From positions 1 to 50,121 of the forward strand of contig JASMDM010000008.1 of the NCBI GenBank assembly GCA_030752795.1: 50,121 nucleotides of DNA, given 5' to 3'. The notes below the pieces were generated by a model, which worked only from the letters and a program-made list of their open reading frames with translations, ran no database searches and was not told where the DNA came from. Shown in pieces: positions 34,233-44,063 of the stretch. A program made the translations under genes and the position numbers. Source of the stretch: SAR202 cluster bacterium. Its GTDB lineage: Bacteria; Chloroflexota; Dehalococcoidia; Lucifugimonadales; UBA1123. Every line of letters starts with the position of its first letter. Positions within the stretch are counted from its first letter, which is position 1.

Positions 34233-35351
34233 TTAATACGACTGGAACAGCTTGCCCCAATCCGTCTCGAGCGCCTTCTTTACGCGGCGGCGGCCGATGA
34301 ATCTGAGCCAGTATTGGTTGTGGTACAGGTTCGACGCCAGATACGCCCACGGCGTGATCGGGGAGCGCAGCAACAGGTTCTCCAATGGCTTCAGCGGCCC
34401 CCAATAGACGAGCTTTTGGCCGCGGCTGGCGAACGTGTTTCCGGCTTGTTGGAATCGCCAGTTGATCTCGGTGATGTCCTCGCCGACGATGTCGATGCCG
34501 TCGATCTCGCCGCACCCCAGGCCCGCTTCCTGGCCGAGCCTGATGAAGCCGATCGACATCGGGTCGTATCCCATGATCTTGGCGGCGACAGCGTCGACGG
34601 CGACCTGGTCTGCTCCGGCAATAATCGTGTTCTTGATGTGCCAGCGCATCGCCCTGGGACCGGGCCCATCGCCCGCGAACGTGCCGTCGGTGACGGCGAA
34701 GACGCCCGGGTGTATCTCTTTTTGGATTCTGAGCAGGTCCACGAGCGTTTCGTGTATCACCGAGTGGGTCCAGTGACGTTGAAAGTTCAACAGGCCACCA
34801 AACGCGTTCTTCATCGCTCCGGTCATCGTCGTGAACACGTGGGTCTTGAACGTGGGGAGATGGACGATGTTCTTGCCGATGAGCATCTCGGGAATGCGGA
34901 TGCCGTTCGGGTAGACTTTGTCGAGCACCAAAAGAGGGCTTTTGGGCTCGTAATCGACCCAGCGCACGTCTTCCAAAAACACGGGCTCAAGGTCGTGCTT
35001 TCGCTCGACGGCTTGATGCTTGTTGGCGGCTGCGCCCTCATGCGCGTCGACCACCACGGTCCCGTTGTGCGTGGGAACCAGATCGTTGTATCCACGCGAC
35101 TTCAGCGCCTGGAGGACGCCGTCAAGTTGCCACGGCGCGGTGGAGCAAGCAGGGTAGTAATGCTGCCAGGAAATGTTGATCTTGAGCAACGTCTGCACAT
35201 CGTGCGGAAGCGCCGATTCGAATCCGGCCAATTCCATCGCGCGCACGTAATCCTCGATCACGGTTTCGGGCCGTGTTTTGACGACAGCGACCCTTGGTCG
35301 TGGCGAAGTCTTGATGTTGGAATTTTGGTCGGAATCCCTCGGTGTGGCCAT
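34233..35351 (-). CDS. DUF362 domain protein
   Basis: 372 residues. Segments seen: RVAVVKTRPETVIEDYVRAM, LLKINISWQHYYPACSTAPW, HLPTFKTHVFTTMTGAMKNA, GGLLNFQRHWTHSVIHETLV and AVTDGTFAGDGPGPR. The last four form the DUF362 core, found in proteins that often carry a ferredoxin domain; no Cys cluster is present here. Function unknown; some relatives are annotated as iron-sulfur cluster binding or as redox partners. It stands alone, minus strand, between the repeat array and rpoD. Confidence 0.82.
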   Translation of the reverse strand: MATPRDSDQNSNIKTSPRPRVAVVKTRPETVIEDYVRAMELAGFESALPHDVQTLLKINISWQHYYPACSTAPWQLDGVLQALKSRGYNDLVPTHNGTVVVDAHEGAAANKHQAVERKHDLEPVFLEDVRWVDYEPKSPLLVLDKVYPNGIRIPEMLIGKNIVHLPTFKTHVFTTMTGAMKNAFGGLLNFQRHWTHSVIHETLVDLLRIQKEIHPGVFAVTDGTFAGDGPGPRAMRWHIKNTIIAGADQVAVDAVAAKIMGYDPMSIGFIRLGQEAGLGCGEIDGIDIVGEDITEINWRFQQAGNTFASRGQKLVYWGPLKPLENLLLRSPITPWAYLASNLYHNQYWLRFIGRRRVKKALETDWGKLFQSY

Positions 35352-35463
35352 GATTTGGTCGTTCCGACTCCGTGTAGGTCACAACGCAGACGGGCTCTAC
35401 GTGGGGAACCCGACGCTCATCTTCAATTGACCGCGCACGTTGGCGCGTTGCTGTTCCGGTAGC

Positions 35464-36999
35464 CTACTCCAGGAAGTCGCGAAGCTTTTTGGACCGGCTC
35501 GGGTGCCGAAGTTTCCGCAAGGCTTTGGCTTCGATTTGGCGGATGCGCTCTCGCGTGACGCCGAAATCGCGGCCAACCTCTTCGAGGGTCCTGGCTCGAC
35601 CGTCTTCGAGACCGAAGCGTAGCTGCAAAACCTGGGCTTCGCGGTCGCTCAACGTGAACAGAACGTCGTCGACCTGCTCTTTCAGGAGCTGGTACGAAGC
35701 GGCTTCCGCCGGGGCCAACGCCGTGGCGTCTTCGATAAAGTCGCCGAGGTGGCTGTCAGCCTCTTCGCCGATCGGGGTTTCGAGCGATACGGGTTCCTGC
35801 GAAATCTTCAGGATCTCGCGGACCTTTTCCGCGGGGATGTCCATCCCGAGGCCGATCTCTTCACTGGTGGGCTCGCGACCGTACTCTTGCACCAGTCGTC
35901 GTGTGACCCTGAGCAGCTTGTTAATCGTTTCAACCATGTGAACCGGAATTCGAATGGTGCGCGCCTGGTCGGCGATAGCGCGGGTGATCGCCTGGCGAAT
36001 CCACCAAGTGGCGTAAGTGCTGAACTTGTAGCCCTTGCGATAGTCGAACTTTTCGACCGCGCGGATCAGGCCGATGTTGCCTTCCTGAATCAGGTCCAGC
36101 AACGACATGCCGCGGCCGATGTACTTCTTCGCAACGCTGACCACCAACCTGAGGTTGGCTTCGGCGAGGTGTCGCTGAGCTCGATCACCAAGGTCCTCGA
36201 TCCTTTGGAGGTGACCGAGGAACACGAGTTCATAGGATTCCATCGCGTTGGCGTAGTTGTCCTGCTCCATGATGGCAGGGAGCTCGGACAGAAGCGGCTC
36301 ACATCCGAGGGCGTCGATAACCTGGTACGGGAGGAGCCGGCTGTCGAGCGAAAGCTTTTGAACGTCGGCTTTTACCTGATCAGGTTCCGTGTTGATCATC
36401 TCCGCGAGGAAATTCAGCATCTCTTCGGGGAGCTCGCCGTCCAGGACGTCTCGCATCTCGGGCGAGACAAGGAGTTGCGACAGGCTGCCGTCGAATGGCA
36501 CGCCTTTGTATCTGGCCACCGCGTAGGCGAGCATCTCAAGCTTTGCGACACCGATCAAAAATTGGGTAATGATCACCCAAGATCGAGGAGCTCTGCCTTC
36601 GGCGGAGGTGTTCTCGGCGCCGACTTTGGCGATGTATCGGCCTTCTTCGAACTGTCGCGCCAGGACGCGTTCTTCGGCGGCCTTCAGGAGATTGACCCGA
36701 CCGATTTCTCGTAGGTACATTCGCACCGGGTCGTCGATGACCTCAGTGCTGCTGATGTCCTGTTCGATCGCCGTTGCGGTCGCCGAGCTGGTTTTTCCCT
36801 TGGCTCGGGTCTTGGCCGGAGCTCCGCGACCTGACTTGAACGCTGTGTTCAGCGCGGCCATACTGCCGTCTTCGGCATCGACGTTGCGGTATCCGTCTTC
36901 TCTGGACCGTGTGGTTTGAATTAGATCCGCCGTGGATGACGTTTCCGTCATAAGGCCCCGAATCATGTCGCCGTTGCCGTCTGTCTCGCTACTGTTCAT
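35464..36999 (-). CDS. rpoD: Primary RNA polymerase sigma factor RpoD/SigA
   Basis: Housekeeping sigma factor (511 residues) directing transcription from TTGACA/TATAAT promoters. Region 1.2 is [20 protein letters not shown]. Region 2 includes [60 protein letters not shown] and the 2.4 helix. Region 3 starts [14 protein letters not shown], and region 4 is [20 protein letters not shown], ending KLRDFLE. The non-conserved spacer between 1.2 and 2 is about 140 residues. It follows dnaG by 88 bases, the usual dnaG-rpoD arrangement. Confidence 0.96.
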   Translation of the reverse strand: MNSSETDGNGDMIRGLMTETSSTADLIQTTRSREDGYRNVDAEDGSMAALNTAFKSGRGAPAKTRAKGKTSSATATAIEQDISSTEVIDDPVRMYLREIGRVNLLKAAEERVLARQFEEGRYIAKVGAENTSAEGRAPRSWVIITQFLIGVAKLEMLAYAVARYKGVPFDGSLSQLLVSPEMRDVLDGELPEEMLNFLAEMINTEPDQVKADVQKLSLDSRLLPYQVIDALGCEPLLSELPAIMEQDNYANAMESYELVFLGHLQRIEDLGDRAQRHLAEANLRLVVSVAKKYIGRGMSLLDLIQEGNIGLIRAVEKFDYRKGYKFSTYATWWIRQAITRAIADQARTIRIPVHMVETINKLLRVTRRLVQEYGREPTSEEIGLGMDIPAEKVREILKISQEPVSLETPIGEEADSHLGDFIEDATALAPAEAASYQLLKEQVDDVLFTLSDREAQVLQLRFGLEDGRARTLEEVGRDFGVTRERIRQIEAKALRKLRHPSRSKKLRDFLE

Positions 37000-37087
37000 A
37001 CACTCAACCCCGTTTGCTAATCGGCGTCCGATATCGCCCCTGCAAATCGAGTGCGCAAATCCGCGTACGCACTATCCGGTTGTGCTA

Positions 37088-38887
37088 TCAGTGACCCGTC
37101 CGCATTGGTTCCGACTCCCGGATCCGGGCATTCACGTCGATGACTTGATCTTCAAGTTCTTTGGACGGCGGTTGGTCTGGGTCATCGGTGGCGACGAGCG
37201 TCTCCTGTTGCTCAAGCCAATACCGGTGTTCCAAACGCTTTAACATCTGGTCAAGGCCGCTTTCGTCGAGCCGGGGATCGGCTGACGGAAGTTTGAAATT
37301 GGTGAGGTGAGTGAGATGTGGATGAAGTGTCTCGTCTAAAGAGTCCCAAAGGTCTTCTATCTTAGCGCATCCCATCCAATTCGTAAATACTTCTCTGTTC
37401 TCTGTCTTGCGCAAATATGCCGCGACGAAGCGCACGGCTTTCAGTCTCAAATCAGGCCTGCTGATCATCAACGCCAACGTGGTATCTTCCAGCAGATCGT
37501 TTCGTTGAGGTTCGAGTGCCGACTCGCTGACCTCGGCCTCGGCCATTCGCGATTCTTGCCTGTTGCTACGCCGAGTTGTCGCCCGCCATGCGACGCTGTT
37601 TCTCAGAGCTTCGGGCGATACGCCAATGTGATCGGATAACATGTCGATATAGTGGCCGTGGTCTAGGTCATCCAAAGAAAGAATCAACGGCCGGATCAGA
37701 TTTACGATCTGAGTTCGTGTCCCTTCGGCCGAAAGATCGAATCGCTTGGCAACCGCGGGAATGATGAAGTCCAGGAGAGGCGAGGCCTCTTCGATCGTGC
37801 GCTCCCACTTGGTCGGGTCGTCACGGATCAGGGCGTCGGGGTCCTGTCCTGACGGCAATGCCGCGACCCGGAGGTCCACGGTTCGCACCTGAGCCAACGC
37901 GCTGTGCGATCGCTGGCGTTGTTGCGCCGCGCCACTCTGGATCACGTGCCAGGACGACTCCAGGCTACGGAGCGTCGCTTCTTGACCGGCGACGTCTGGG
38001 TCTAGCGCGAGGACGAAGCTGTCGGCGGACGACCGGAGCATCGAGACCTGCTGCTCGGTGAGCGCGGTGCCCATGGATGCGATCACGTTCGTGAACCCGT
38101 GCTCGTGGGCGGCGATGGCGTCCATGTACCCTTCGACGATCACAGCCTTCCGGTCCTCTCGGATGGTGTCGATCGCGAAGTTCAGCGCGTACAGCGTGGC
38201 CCGCTTGTCGAAAACCGGCGTTTTCGCCGTGTTGATGTACTTCGGCATCGAGTCGTCCAGCGCCCTTGCGCCGAACCCGGCCACGTTGCCGCGTCGGTCG
38301 AATATCGGGAACATCAGCCGGTTTCGGAAGAAGTCCCAGGTGCTTTCATCTTCGCTTCGACCTACCAGTCCGGCGGTGATCGCGTCCTCGATATCGAAGC
38401 CGTGGGTTTGTAGATAGCCTTTCAACTCGGTTCTGGAGTTGGGGCTCAGTCCGATCATGAACTTTTCGGCAGCCTCTTTGGACAAGCCGCGTTCGTTCAA
38501 ATAATCTAGCCCAACTTTGCCCACGCCGGATGCGAGCACCTGCTGGTAGAAAGTCGTGGCCGTCCGGTTGATACGATGGAGCGCATCTTCTTGCTGTGCG
38601 TCACGCTGTTGGAGCTCGACGCCGGTTTTCTGGGCCAGCAGTTGCAGCGCGTCCCGGAACTCGAGCTTCTCCGCCTGCATGATGAAGGAGAAGGCGTCGC
38701 CGCCGGTGGCGCACGCGCCGAAGCAGCGCCAGCTCTGTCGTTCCGGGGTCACGACGAATGACGGTGTCTTCTCCGTGTGGAAAGGGCAAACGGCCTTGAA
38801 GCCACGTCCTGACTTCTGGAGCGTAGCGTAGGACGACACAACTTCGACGATGTCGAGTCGGGCTTTGATGTCGTCGATGACGGTCAA
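37088..38887 (-). CDS. dnaG: DNA primase DnaG
   Basis: Makes RNA primers for replication. The 599 residues contain the CHC2 zinc ribbon with ligands in AVCPFHTEKTPSF and RCFGAC, and the RNA-polymerase basic region (RNRLMFPIFDRRGNVAGFGA). The Toprim metal site follows, with KAVIVEGYMDAIA and VLALDPDVAGQEA, then a less conserved C-terminal helicase-binding part. The start is TTG 38887, preceded by AGAGGA. It lies between the dGTPase-like gene (52-base gap) and rpoD. Confidence 0.95.
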   Translation of the reverse strand: MTVIDDIKARLDIVEVVSSYATLQKSGRGFKAVCPFHTEKTPSFVVTPERQSWRCFGACATGGDAFSFIMQAEKLEFRDALQLLAQKTGVELQQRDAQQEDALHRINRTATTFYQQVLASGVGKVGLDYLNERGLSKEAAEKFMIGLSPNSRTELKGYLQTHGFDIEDAITAGLVGRSEDESTWDFFRNRLMFPIFDRRGNVAGFGARALDDSMPKYINTAKTPVFDKRATLYALNFAIDTIREDRKAVIVEGYMDAIAAHEHGFTNVIASMGTALTEQQVSMLRSSADSFVLALDPDVAGQEATLRSLESSWHVIQSGAAQQRQRSHSALAQVRTVDLRVAALPSGQDPDALIRDDPTKWERTIEEASPLLDFIIPAVAKRFDLSAEGTRTQIVNLIRPLILSLDDLDHGHYIDMLSDHIGVSPEALRNSVAWRATTRRSNRQESRMAEAEVSESALEPQRNDLLEDTTLALMISRPDLRLKAVRFVAAYLRKTENREVFTNWMGCAKIEDLWDSLDETLHPHLTHLTNFKLPSADPRLDESGLDQMLKRLEHRYWLEQQETLVATDDPDQPPSKELEDQVIDVNARIRESEPMRTGH

Positions 38888-38939
38888 TCGAATCCTCTAG
38901 CTTCGGTTGATTGGCGGCCGTTGTTTCGCGAAGTAGCGT

Positions 38940-40118
38940 CTAGATCCCGGTCCATCTGCTGTCGAACGGAGCCGCTACGCCAGGCTGAAGCCCTTCGGCA
39001 ACTCCAAGAGCATAATGATCGGTCATTCCGGAGATAAAGTCGACGGCTGCCGCGTCTTCGGATTTGCTTCGGGCGCTGTACTCCGAAGGAATCTCCGAAC
39101 GATTCTCGTTGAAGTGTCCGTAAAGCAAACGCATCACCTGTCGGGCGGTTTGGCCGTGCGGGCCCTTGTCTTGCGGTTCGTACATGTGCCTAAACATGAA
39201 ATCACGCAAGGTGTTCAGCGCGCTCCTGCATCGATCGCTCATCGTAATTGTGGGTTGGGCGCCGTCGTTGGCGCTGAATCCCGTCGCGGCCCACGAACTC
39301 TCGATGATGTCGACGACCATCGTGTCGACTCGCTGCGGGTGGCTCGATCCGAGCACGTCGATCACATCGTCGGGGACGCTGTCTTCGGACAGCACTCCGG
39401 CCCTGAAAGCGTCTCCTAGATCGTGGTTCAAGTACGCCACAGCATCTGATATTCGAACGATTTGGCTTTCGAGCGTGAGTCCTTCGACCAGGCTCCGGTC
39501 GAGAAAGTCGCCCTGAGGCTTGGAGTGCATCAAGATCCCTTGGCGCACCTCCCAAGTGAGATTCAATCCCTGGCCTTCGTTTTCTATCTGCTCAACCAGG
39601 CGGAGACTCTGTTCGTTGTGCCGGTATCCGGCGGGGTGCAGCTTGCTAAGTTCGTCCTCGCCGATGTGGCCGAACGGCGTATGGCCCATGTCGTGGCCGA
39701 GCGATATCGCCTCGGTCAGGTCTTCGTTGAGGTTCAGGGCGCGGGCGATCGTGCGGGCGATCTGTGAGACTTCGAGAGTGTGCGTAAGACGGGTCGCGTA
39801 GTGGTCGCCCTGGGGCGCGATGAACACCTGGGTCTTGTGCTTCAGCCTTCGGAAAGCATTGGTGTGGAGAATCCGATCCCGGTCCCGCTGAAATTCGGTG
39901 CGTACCGGTGAAGGCTGCTCCTGCTCGCGGCGTCCCTGGCTCTCGATTGACTTTGTCGCATGCGGCGACAGCGATTCTTCACGCTCCAGCAATCGTCCGA
40001 TGACGGTGTGGTGCTGTGGAAGAGTAGCGGGAGCGCTGCTTGAATCCGGTCGTTTAATGGGCGCATGCCTCCGGGCGTAGTCGTGATCAAACTCACGAAC
40101 GGTGTCCAACTGCACCAT
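38940..40118 (-). CDS. Deoxyguanosinetriphosphate triphosphohydrolase-like protein
   Basis: HD-domain dNTP triphosphohydrolase (392 residues), which removes triphosphate from dNTPs and so tunes the nucleotide pool. Key parts: TEFQRDRDRILHTNAFRRLK, the first His in RLTHTLEVSQIAR, the HD motif in SLGHDMGHTPFGHIGE, and YRHNEQSLRLVEQIE. The final metal Asp is probably in VRISDAVAYLNHDL. The N-terminal 60 residues are variable. It is the first gene of the run ending in dnaG and rpoD, linking nucleotide supply with replication and transcription genes. Confidence 0.9.
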   Translation of the reverse strand: MVQLDTVREFDHDYARRHAPIKRPDSSSAPATLPQHHTVIGRLLEREESLSPHATKSIESQGRREQEQPSPVRTEFQRDRDRILHTNAFRRLKHKTQVFIAPQGDHYATRLTHTLEVSQIARTIARALNLNEDLTEAISLGHDMGHTPFGHIGEDELSKLHPAGYRHNEQSLRLVEQIENEGQGLNLTWEVRQGILMHSKPQGDFLDRSLVEGLTLESQIVRISDAVAYLNHDLGDAFRAGVLSEDSVPDDVIDVLGSSHPQRVDTMVVDIIESSWAATGFSANDGAQPTITMSDRCRSALNTLRDFMFRHMYEPQDKGPHGQTARQVMRLLYGHFNENRSEIPSEYSARSKSEDAAAVDFISGMTDHYALGVAEGLQPGVAAPFDSRWTGI

Positions 40119-40152
40119 TTTGGGCGTGCCGACGACTCTCGAACACGCGAAT

Positions 40153-40158
40153 ATTGTA
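40153..40158 (-). promoter_or_regulatory. Extended -10 promoter of the dgt-like/dnaG/rpoD genes
   Basis: On the minus strand TGTTACAAT, a TG-extended -10 of form TGnTACAAT, about 28 bases of leader before ATG 40118. A -35 match is poor, as is common for extended -10 promoters. Confidence 0.45.
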
Positions 40159-40371
40159 ACATAGGGTCCAAGTGATCCCCACCTGAATCATGCCTGAAAG
40201 AACCGAGTTGAGTGCGTTTTTGCGCCGATTTGGCCGAGTTCGGAGTATGCCTGAAATGGCGGACATTGGATTTGTGAAACATTGCCCTAGCGTCAATTCA
40301 GGAAATGATCGAAACGCGGTGATTCGGAATCTCAGCCACCGACGAATGTAAGCCAGTGAGCGCGGGTTCGT

Positions 40372-41169
40372 GTGGATGAACGAATGGACGGCCAAACCCG
40401 GCCATTCCACGCATACTGCGTCGGCGATGCAAAATCCGGCACGGCCTCGATGACCGGCATGCTCGAGACTCATTTCCGGTCGGCCCACGAGCCGGAGAGG
40501 TCACAACTCCTCGACAGGGTCGTCGCGTACGATCAGGGCCGGGTCAGTCGCGTTCGGCTCGACGATTACCTCAGTGAGCGTGACGACCGCATGCGTTTGG
40601 ATTTTGATTCGTCGTGGGCCAACTATTTCGTGATGGGGCGACTGGTCGCACTTTTTCCAGACGCGCGATTCATCCAATTGGTTCGCGATTGCTACACGTG
40701 GGTCGAGTCGATCGTCAACCATCTGGGCACGCGAACTATTCCTCGAGATGTGAGACAAGTTATGGACTGGTGGTTCAAACCCGAACTCTACCCGCACACG
40801 AAGGATGACCGGGCTCTGGAGGAAGCCCGGATGCACTCGCTCGAGTGCTACCTGACTCGATGGCGAAACCAAGCCGTTAGACCTTCAAACGAAATTGCTT
40901 CGGACCGCCTTCTCATAGTGCGAACGCACGAGTTGTCTCACTCATTTGAACCTATCGCGCGGTTTCTCGACATTCATCCCGAACTCATCGACGGCGCAAG
41001 GTCGCATTGGAACAAGGGAACCAAAGTGAAGCCGATCCTCACGCTGGTCGATAAAAGTTATCTTGAAGAGACGATCGCGCGTGTGTGCCAGGACGCCATG
41101 GGTCGATTCTTCCCAGAAGTGACCTGCTCCGAAGATGCTGTCAAACCTTATCAGCGCGCCGAGTTGTGA
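40372..41169 (+). CDS. Sulfotransferase-fold protein
   Basis: 265 residues. The PAPS 5'-phosphosulfate loop is AYCVGDAKSGTASMTGML, a variant of the usual PKSGTT/PRSGT loop, and the 3'-phosphate segment is FIQLVRDCYTWVESIVNH with the RDP-like Arg-Asp. The middle region has FPDARFIQL and the late part LLIVRTHELSHSFEPIARFL resembles the family helix that contacts PAPS. Such enzymes sulfate sugars, lipids or small molecules; the acceptor is unknown. Start GTG 40372 is tentative. It is an isolated plus-strand gene. Confidence 0.72.
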   Translation: MDERMDGQTRPFHAYCVGDAKSGTASMTGMLETHFRSAHEPERSQLLDRVVAYDQGRVSRVRLDDYLSERDDRMRLDFDSSWANYFVMGRLVALFPDARFIQLVRDCYTWVESIVNHLGTRTIPRDVRQVMDWWFKPELYPHTKDDRALEEARMHSLECYLTRWRNQAVRPSNEIASDRLLIVRTHELSHSFEPIARFLDIHPELIDGARSHWNKGTKVKPILTLVDKSYLEETIARVCQDAMGRFFPEVTCSEDAVKPYQRAEL

Positions 41170-41216
41170 GCCGCACGGTCCACCTTCACGATGCGGCGCC
41201 ATCCGGCGGGAGCTGA

Positions 41217-41495
41217 CTAGCCAACCAGACGCTCCATTAGCGACTTCAATCTTGGGGTGTCTTCTAGCGCTTCTTTGAGGCCGTTAATGTCCGCTTCGTC
41301 GACGATCAGCGGACTGCGTTGAAACCGGCCGGAATGGCTGTAGTGGCAGAACCGAAGGCTGACGGACCCGTCTTCGAACTCCAACAGCTGGATTGTCGGT
41401 AGATGACGAACTCCTTCATGTTTCGCTTCCTCCGCGATGGTCCCGCTGCCCCAATGCAGTTGAAACTGTCTCCGCTTGGATCCGTCGTGGGTCAC
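41217..41495 (-). CDS. Small uncharacterised protein
   Basis: 92 residues, no family recognised. It begins MTHDGSKRRQFQLHWGSGTI and has a beta-rich centre (IQLLEFEDGSVSLRFCHYSH) and a C-terminal helix (LKEALEDTPRLKSLMERLVG). GTG 41495 is preceded by GGAGG at normal spacing. The gene starts 16 bases after the end of the interrupted oxidoreductase, so it was probably cotranscribed. The ribosome binding site and balanced composition argue that it is real. Confidence 0.65.
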   Translation of the reverse strand: MTHDGSKRRQFQLHWGSGTIAEEAKHEGVRHLPTIQLLEFEDGSVSLRFCHYSHSGRFQRSPLIVDEADINGLKEALEDTPRLKSLMERLVG

Positions 41496-41511
41496 TGTCC
41501 ACCTCCCCGCG

Positions 41512-42504
41512 TTACATCAACACCTCTCTCCCTGTTTCCGACGAGCGATCCATTGCCTCCATGACCTCGATGACCTGACGTCCGTGTGTCGCAGTAATCG
41601 GCGGCTCGGCGCCCGCATTCACGGCTTCGACGAACTCTTTGAACTGTTGTTCGAGGGAGTTGAACTGCGGTACGTCGACTTCGGCGTATTCCTCGTTCTT
41701 GCCGATCCACACGCCCGTCGTGCCGTGGCGTCCGTAGGCGATTCTGAACTTGATCTGGCCTCCGGGGCAGAAGGTGTCCGCGCCGTACTTGATCACGCCC
41801 GTGCGGTAGGCGATGCGGCTGACAGCGACCGTCATGCCGCTGGACCAGCGAATCTGCGTCAGAGACGTGTCGTTCGCCGGTATCTCGGGGTGGACGGGAT
41901 TGCCCACCATCCCCGCGACGCTGTGAACATCGGGCCCGAACAGCCAGAGCATCCTGTCGATCATGTGGACGCCGTCCATGAGTGCCATGCCGCCGCCAGT
42001 TTGGCGGTCCAGCATCCACTTCGACCTCGAGTCCGGGTTCAGCGGTTAGTACCACATGTCCATCGCCATGATCGGGTCACCGAGCTCGCCAGAATCCAAA
42101 ATCTCCTTCGTTTTCTTGACGACGGGGTAGTACCGCTGGGTGTGGGCGGGCATCAGCGTCACGTTGTTCCGGGCCGCGGCCTCGATGATCCGGTCGCACT
42201 CCTCGACCATATCGGCCAACGGCTTCTCGACGAGGATGTGCTTTCCTGCTTCGGCGGCCGCGGTGACGTTTTCGGCGTGCATCCGGTGGAGAAGGCATAT
42301 GACGACGACGTCGATGTCGTCGCGCTGTAAGACATCGCGATAGTCGCCGTACCCGACCGCCGACTGATGCGCGTCGAGGACGTCCCCGAGCTTCGCCTCG
42401 TCCACGTCAGCAACCGCCCTGAGTTCGACGCCGTCGGCGTCAGCCACGATGTTCGTGTGGTTGGGGCCGATTCGGCCCAATCCCGGGACTGCTGCTCCCA
42501 ACAT
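41512..42504 (-). pseudogene. Gfo/Idh/MocA family oxidoreductase with an in-frame stop
   Basis: NAD(P)-dependent sugar or polyol dehydrogenase of 330 residues if read through. The N-terminal Rossmann part has GLGRIGPNHTNIVADAD, then VVVICLLHRMHAENVTAAAE and GKHILVEKPLA with the family Glu-Lys-Pro motif. The frame meets TAA at 42048-42046 right after IMAMDMWY, and the same frame then continues PLNPDSRSKWMLDRQTGGGM and MDGVHMIDRMLWLFG with the catalytic-region Asp and His. No shift is needed, so one nonsense change explains it. Either the gene is newly inactivated, the base is a sequencing error, or the stop is read through. ATG 42504 has AGGG upstream. Confidence 0.85.
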
Positions 42505-42575
42505 AATAACCCTCCGTGGATGTGATGGCGGTTGGCGAAGATCGAATTACAGCGGGGGATGAACCGCTGCCAATT

Positions 42576-42714
42576 CGTAGGGGAGGGTTTCAAACCTTCC
42601 TGAAATGTTTGGCCACGCATGACACCGCGCCACGGCTACAAGCATCGTTAATAACTCAAGGCGAACGTTGCGGATGGGCGATGCACGCGGGCGGGTTTAC
42701 AACCCGCCCCTACG
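42576..42714. repeat. 139-bp inverted-repeat (MITE-like) element, copy 2
   Basis: The left arm (42576-42600) begins CGTAGGGGAGGGTTTCAAAC, the same 20 bases as copy 1. The right arm (about 42689-42714) ends CAACCCGCCCCTACG and is an imperfect reverse complement of the left one. Length is within two bases of copy 1 at 8958-9094, but the centres are only loosely alike. It lies in the gap between the oxidoreductase and the GarR-like gene. Confidence 0.65.
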
Positions 42715-42760
42715 GAACGCCGCGAAATGGCAGTTGCAAATGAGTCAGACGCCGATGCCC

Positions 42761-43657
42761 TTACTTGCCGCTGATTGTCGTGCCTGACATTTCCTCAATG
42801 AAGTTGGCGATGGCCGAGTGGTCTTCGTCCGCTTTGCCGTCGTTCATCAGAGAGACGATCATCTGCTGGACCAGACCGGTGACAGGCAGCCCGACACCGA
42901 GTTGCTGCGCCGTGATGAGCGCGTTGTTGAGGTCTTTATGGTGCAGCCGGATTCGGAATCCGGGGGTGAAATTGCCCTCAATCATCATCGGGCCCTTGGC
43001 GTTCAAGACCGTTGAACCGGCCAGTCCGCCCTGGATCGCTTCGAGGACGACTTGAGGGTCGAGTCCGGCCTTCTTGGTCAGGGTCAGCGCCTCGCCCACG
43101 GCCTCGATGTTGGCCGCGACGATGATCTGGTTCGCCAGCTTCGTCGTGTTGCCAGCGCCGTAGTCGCCGCACAGCACGATGCTGCCGCCCATCGATTCCA
43201 TGAGAGCGTACTGGGCGTCGAAGACGTCTTTCTTGCCGCCGACCATGATCGCCAGTGTGCCGGCGACCGCTCCGGGCTCGCCGCCGCTGACCGGCGCGTC
43301 CAGGAACGCGACGCCCTGAGCTTCACAAGCTGCCGCGATCTTCTGGGACGATCCCGGCGCGATCGAGCTCATGTCAACGACAACGTGTCCGGCGGACGCG
43401 CCTTCAAGCACGCCGTTGGGTCCGAGGATCGCGGCCTCTGAGTCGGCCGAGTCGGGGACCATCGTGATCACCACGGGCGCCTTCTCAGCGACCTCACGGG
43501 CGGACGACGCCGATGCCGCGCCGTCTGTGACGACTTCTTCGACGGCCGCGCCGACGATGTCGTAGACGGTCACTGAGTATCCAGCTTTCATCATGTTCCT
43601 GGCCATCGGTTTGCCCATAATGCCAAGTCCAATGAGACCGATATCTCCTGAGGGCAT
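42761..43657 (-). CDS. Beta-hydroxyacid dehydrogenase, tartronate semialdehyde reductase-like
   Basis: 298 residues of the 3-hydroxyisobutyrate dehydrogenase/GarR family, which reduce 2-hydroxy-3-oxopropionate to glycerate or oxidise related hydroxyacids. NAD(P) binding is in IGLIGLGIMGKPMARNMMKA, substrate binding in FLDAPVSGGEPGAVAGTL, and the catalytic Lys in GAGNTTKLANQIIVAANIEA. ATG 43657 is chosen because AGAGGAG precedes it at good spacing; the open frame extends 56 residues upstream without family similarity. It is divergent from the RraA-like gene, and both may act in one hydroxyacid pathway. Confidence 0.9.
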   Translation of the reverse strand: MPSGDIGLIGLGIMGKPMARNMMKAGYSVTVYDIVGAAVEEVVTDGAASASSAREVAEKAPVVITMVPDSADSEAAILGPNGVLEGASAGHVVVDMSSIAPGSSQKIAAACEAQGVAFLDAPVSGGEPGAVAGTLAIMVGGKKDVFDAQYALMESMGGSIVLCGDYGAGNTTKLANQIIVAANIEAVGEALTLTKKAGLDPQVVLEAIQGGLAGSTVLNAKGPMMIEGNFTPGFRIRLHHKDLNNALITAQQLGVGLPVTGLVQQMIVSLMNDGKADEDHSAIANFIEEMSGTTISGK

Positions 43658-44063
43658 GGTGGTTTCTCCTCTCTGGTTTGGCGCCGCACGACCTCGTGCG
43701 GGCTCGATTTCTATGTGCGCAATTCTGTCGCCGCCCGCGCTCCGAGGGTGCGGATCCAGCGTGGAATCAGACGGCGAATCCAGGGCGGCAAGCCAATTTC
43801 GAAACTGGCTTAGCGTACGCCCCAATCCAGTTCACAAGATATAGGGAATCCACGTGTATGGCAAGTGAAATCGTCGACCGTCGACCGCTGGAGTGACGCG
43901 TGGGTTCGCAGCTACAAACGGGGATTGACGGCATAACATAGCGCGGATAACATTGCGATGATCGACCCTGAAAAGCTCGATCTCGGACAGGTACAAAACG
44001 GGCAGGGACATTACGTCCTCAAACAACCCGAACACGGAACAAGAACAGGTAGGAGGAATTGCA
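43658..44063. other. 406-base divergent intergenic region with a promoter
   Basis: No gene seen. It contains the rightward promoter at 43925-43953 and presumably a leftward promoter for the GarR-like gene, for which I see only weak candidates around 43830-43870. The region between is unremarkable. Confidence 0.5.
43925..43953 (+). promoter_or_regulatory. Sigma-70 promoter of the RraA-led gene set
   Basis: TTGACG at 43925-43930, exactly 17 bases, TAACAT at 43948-43953. The leader to TTG 44064 is about 100 bases, long enough to hold a regulatory structure. Confidence 0.55.

Noticed and set aside
33130..34515. Long minus-strand open frame of 461 codons over the protease gene, the repeat array and part of the DUF362 gene
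   Set aside because: It is antisense to the HtrA-like gene. Its middle part is the translation of the repeats (recurring RPEPVEG), and it matches no protein pattern.
34176..35462. Plus-strand open frame of 428 codons
   Set aside because: Shadow of the DUF362 gene on the other strand, starting inside the repeat array.
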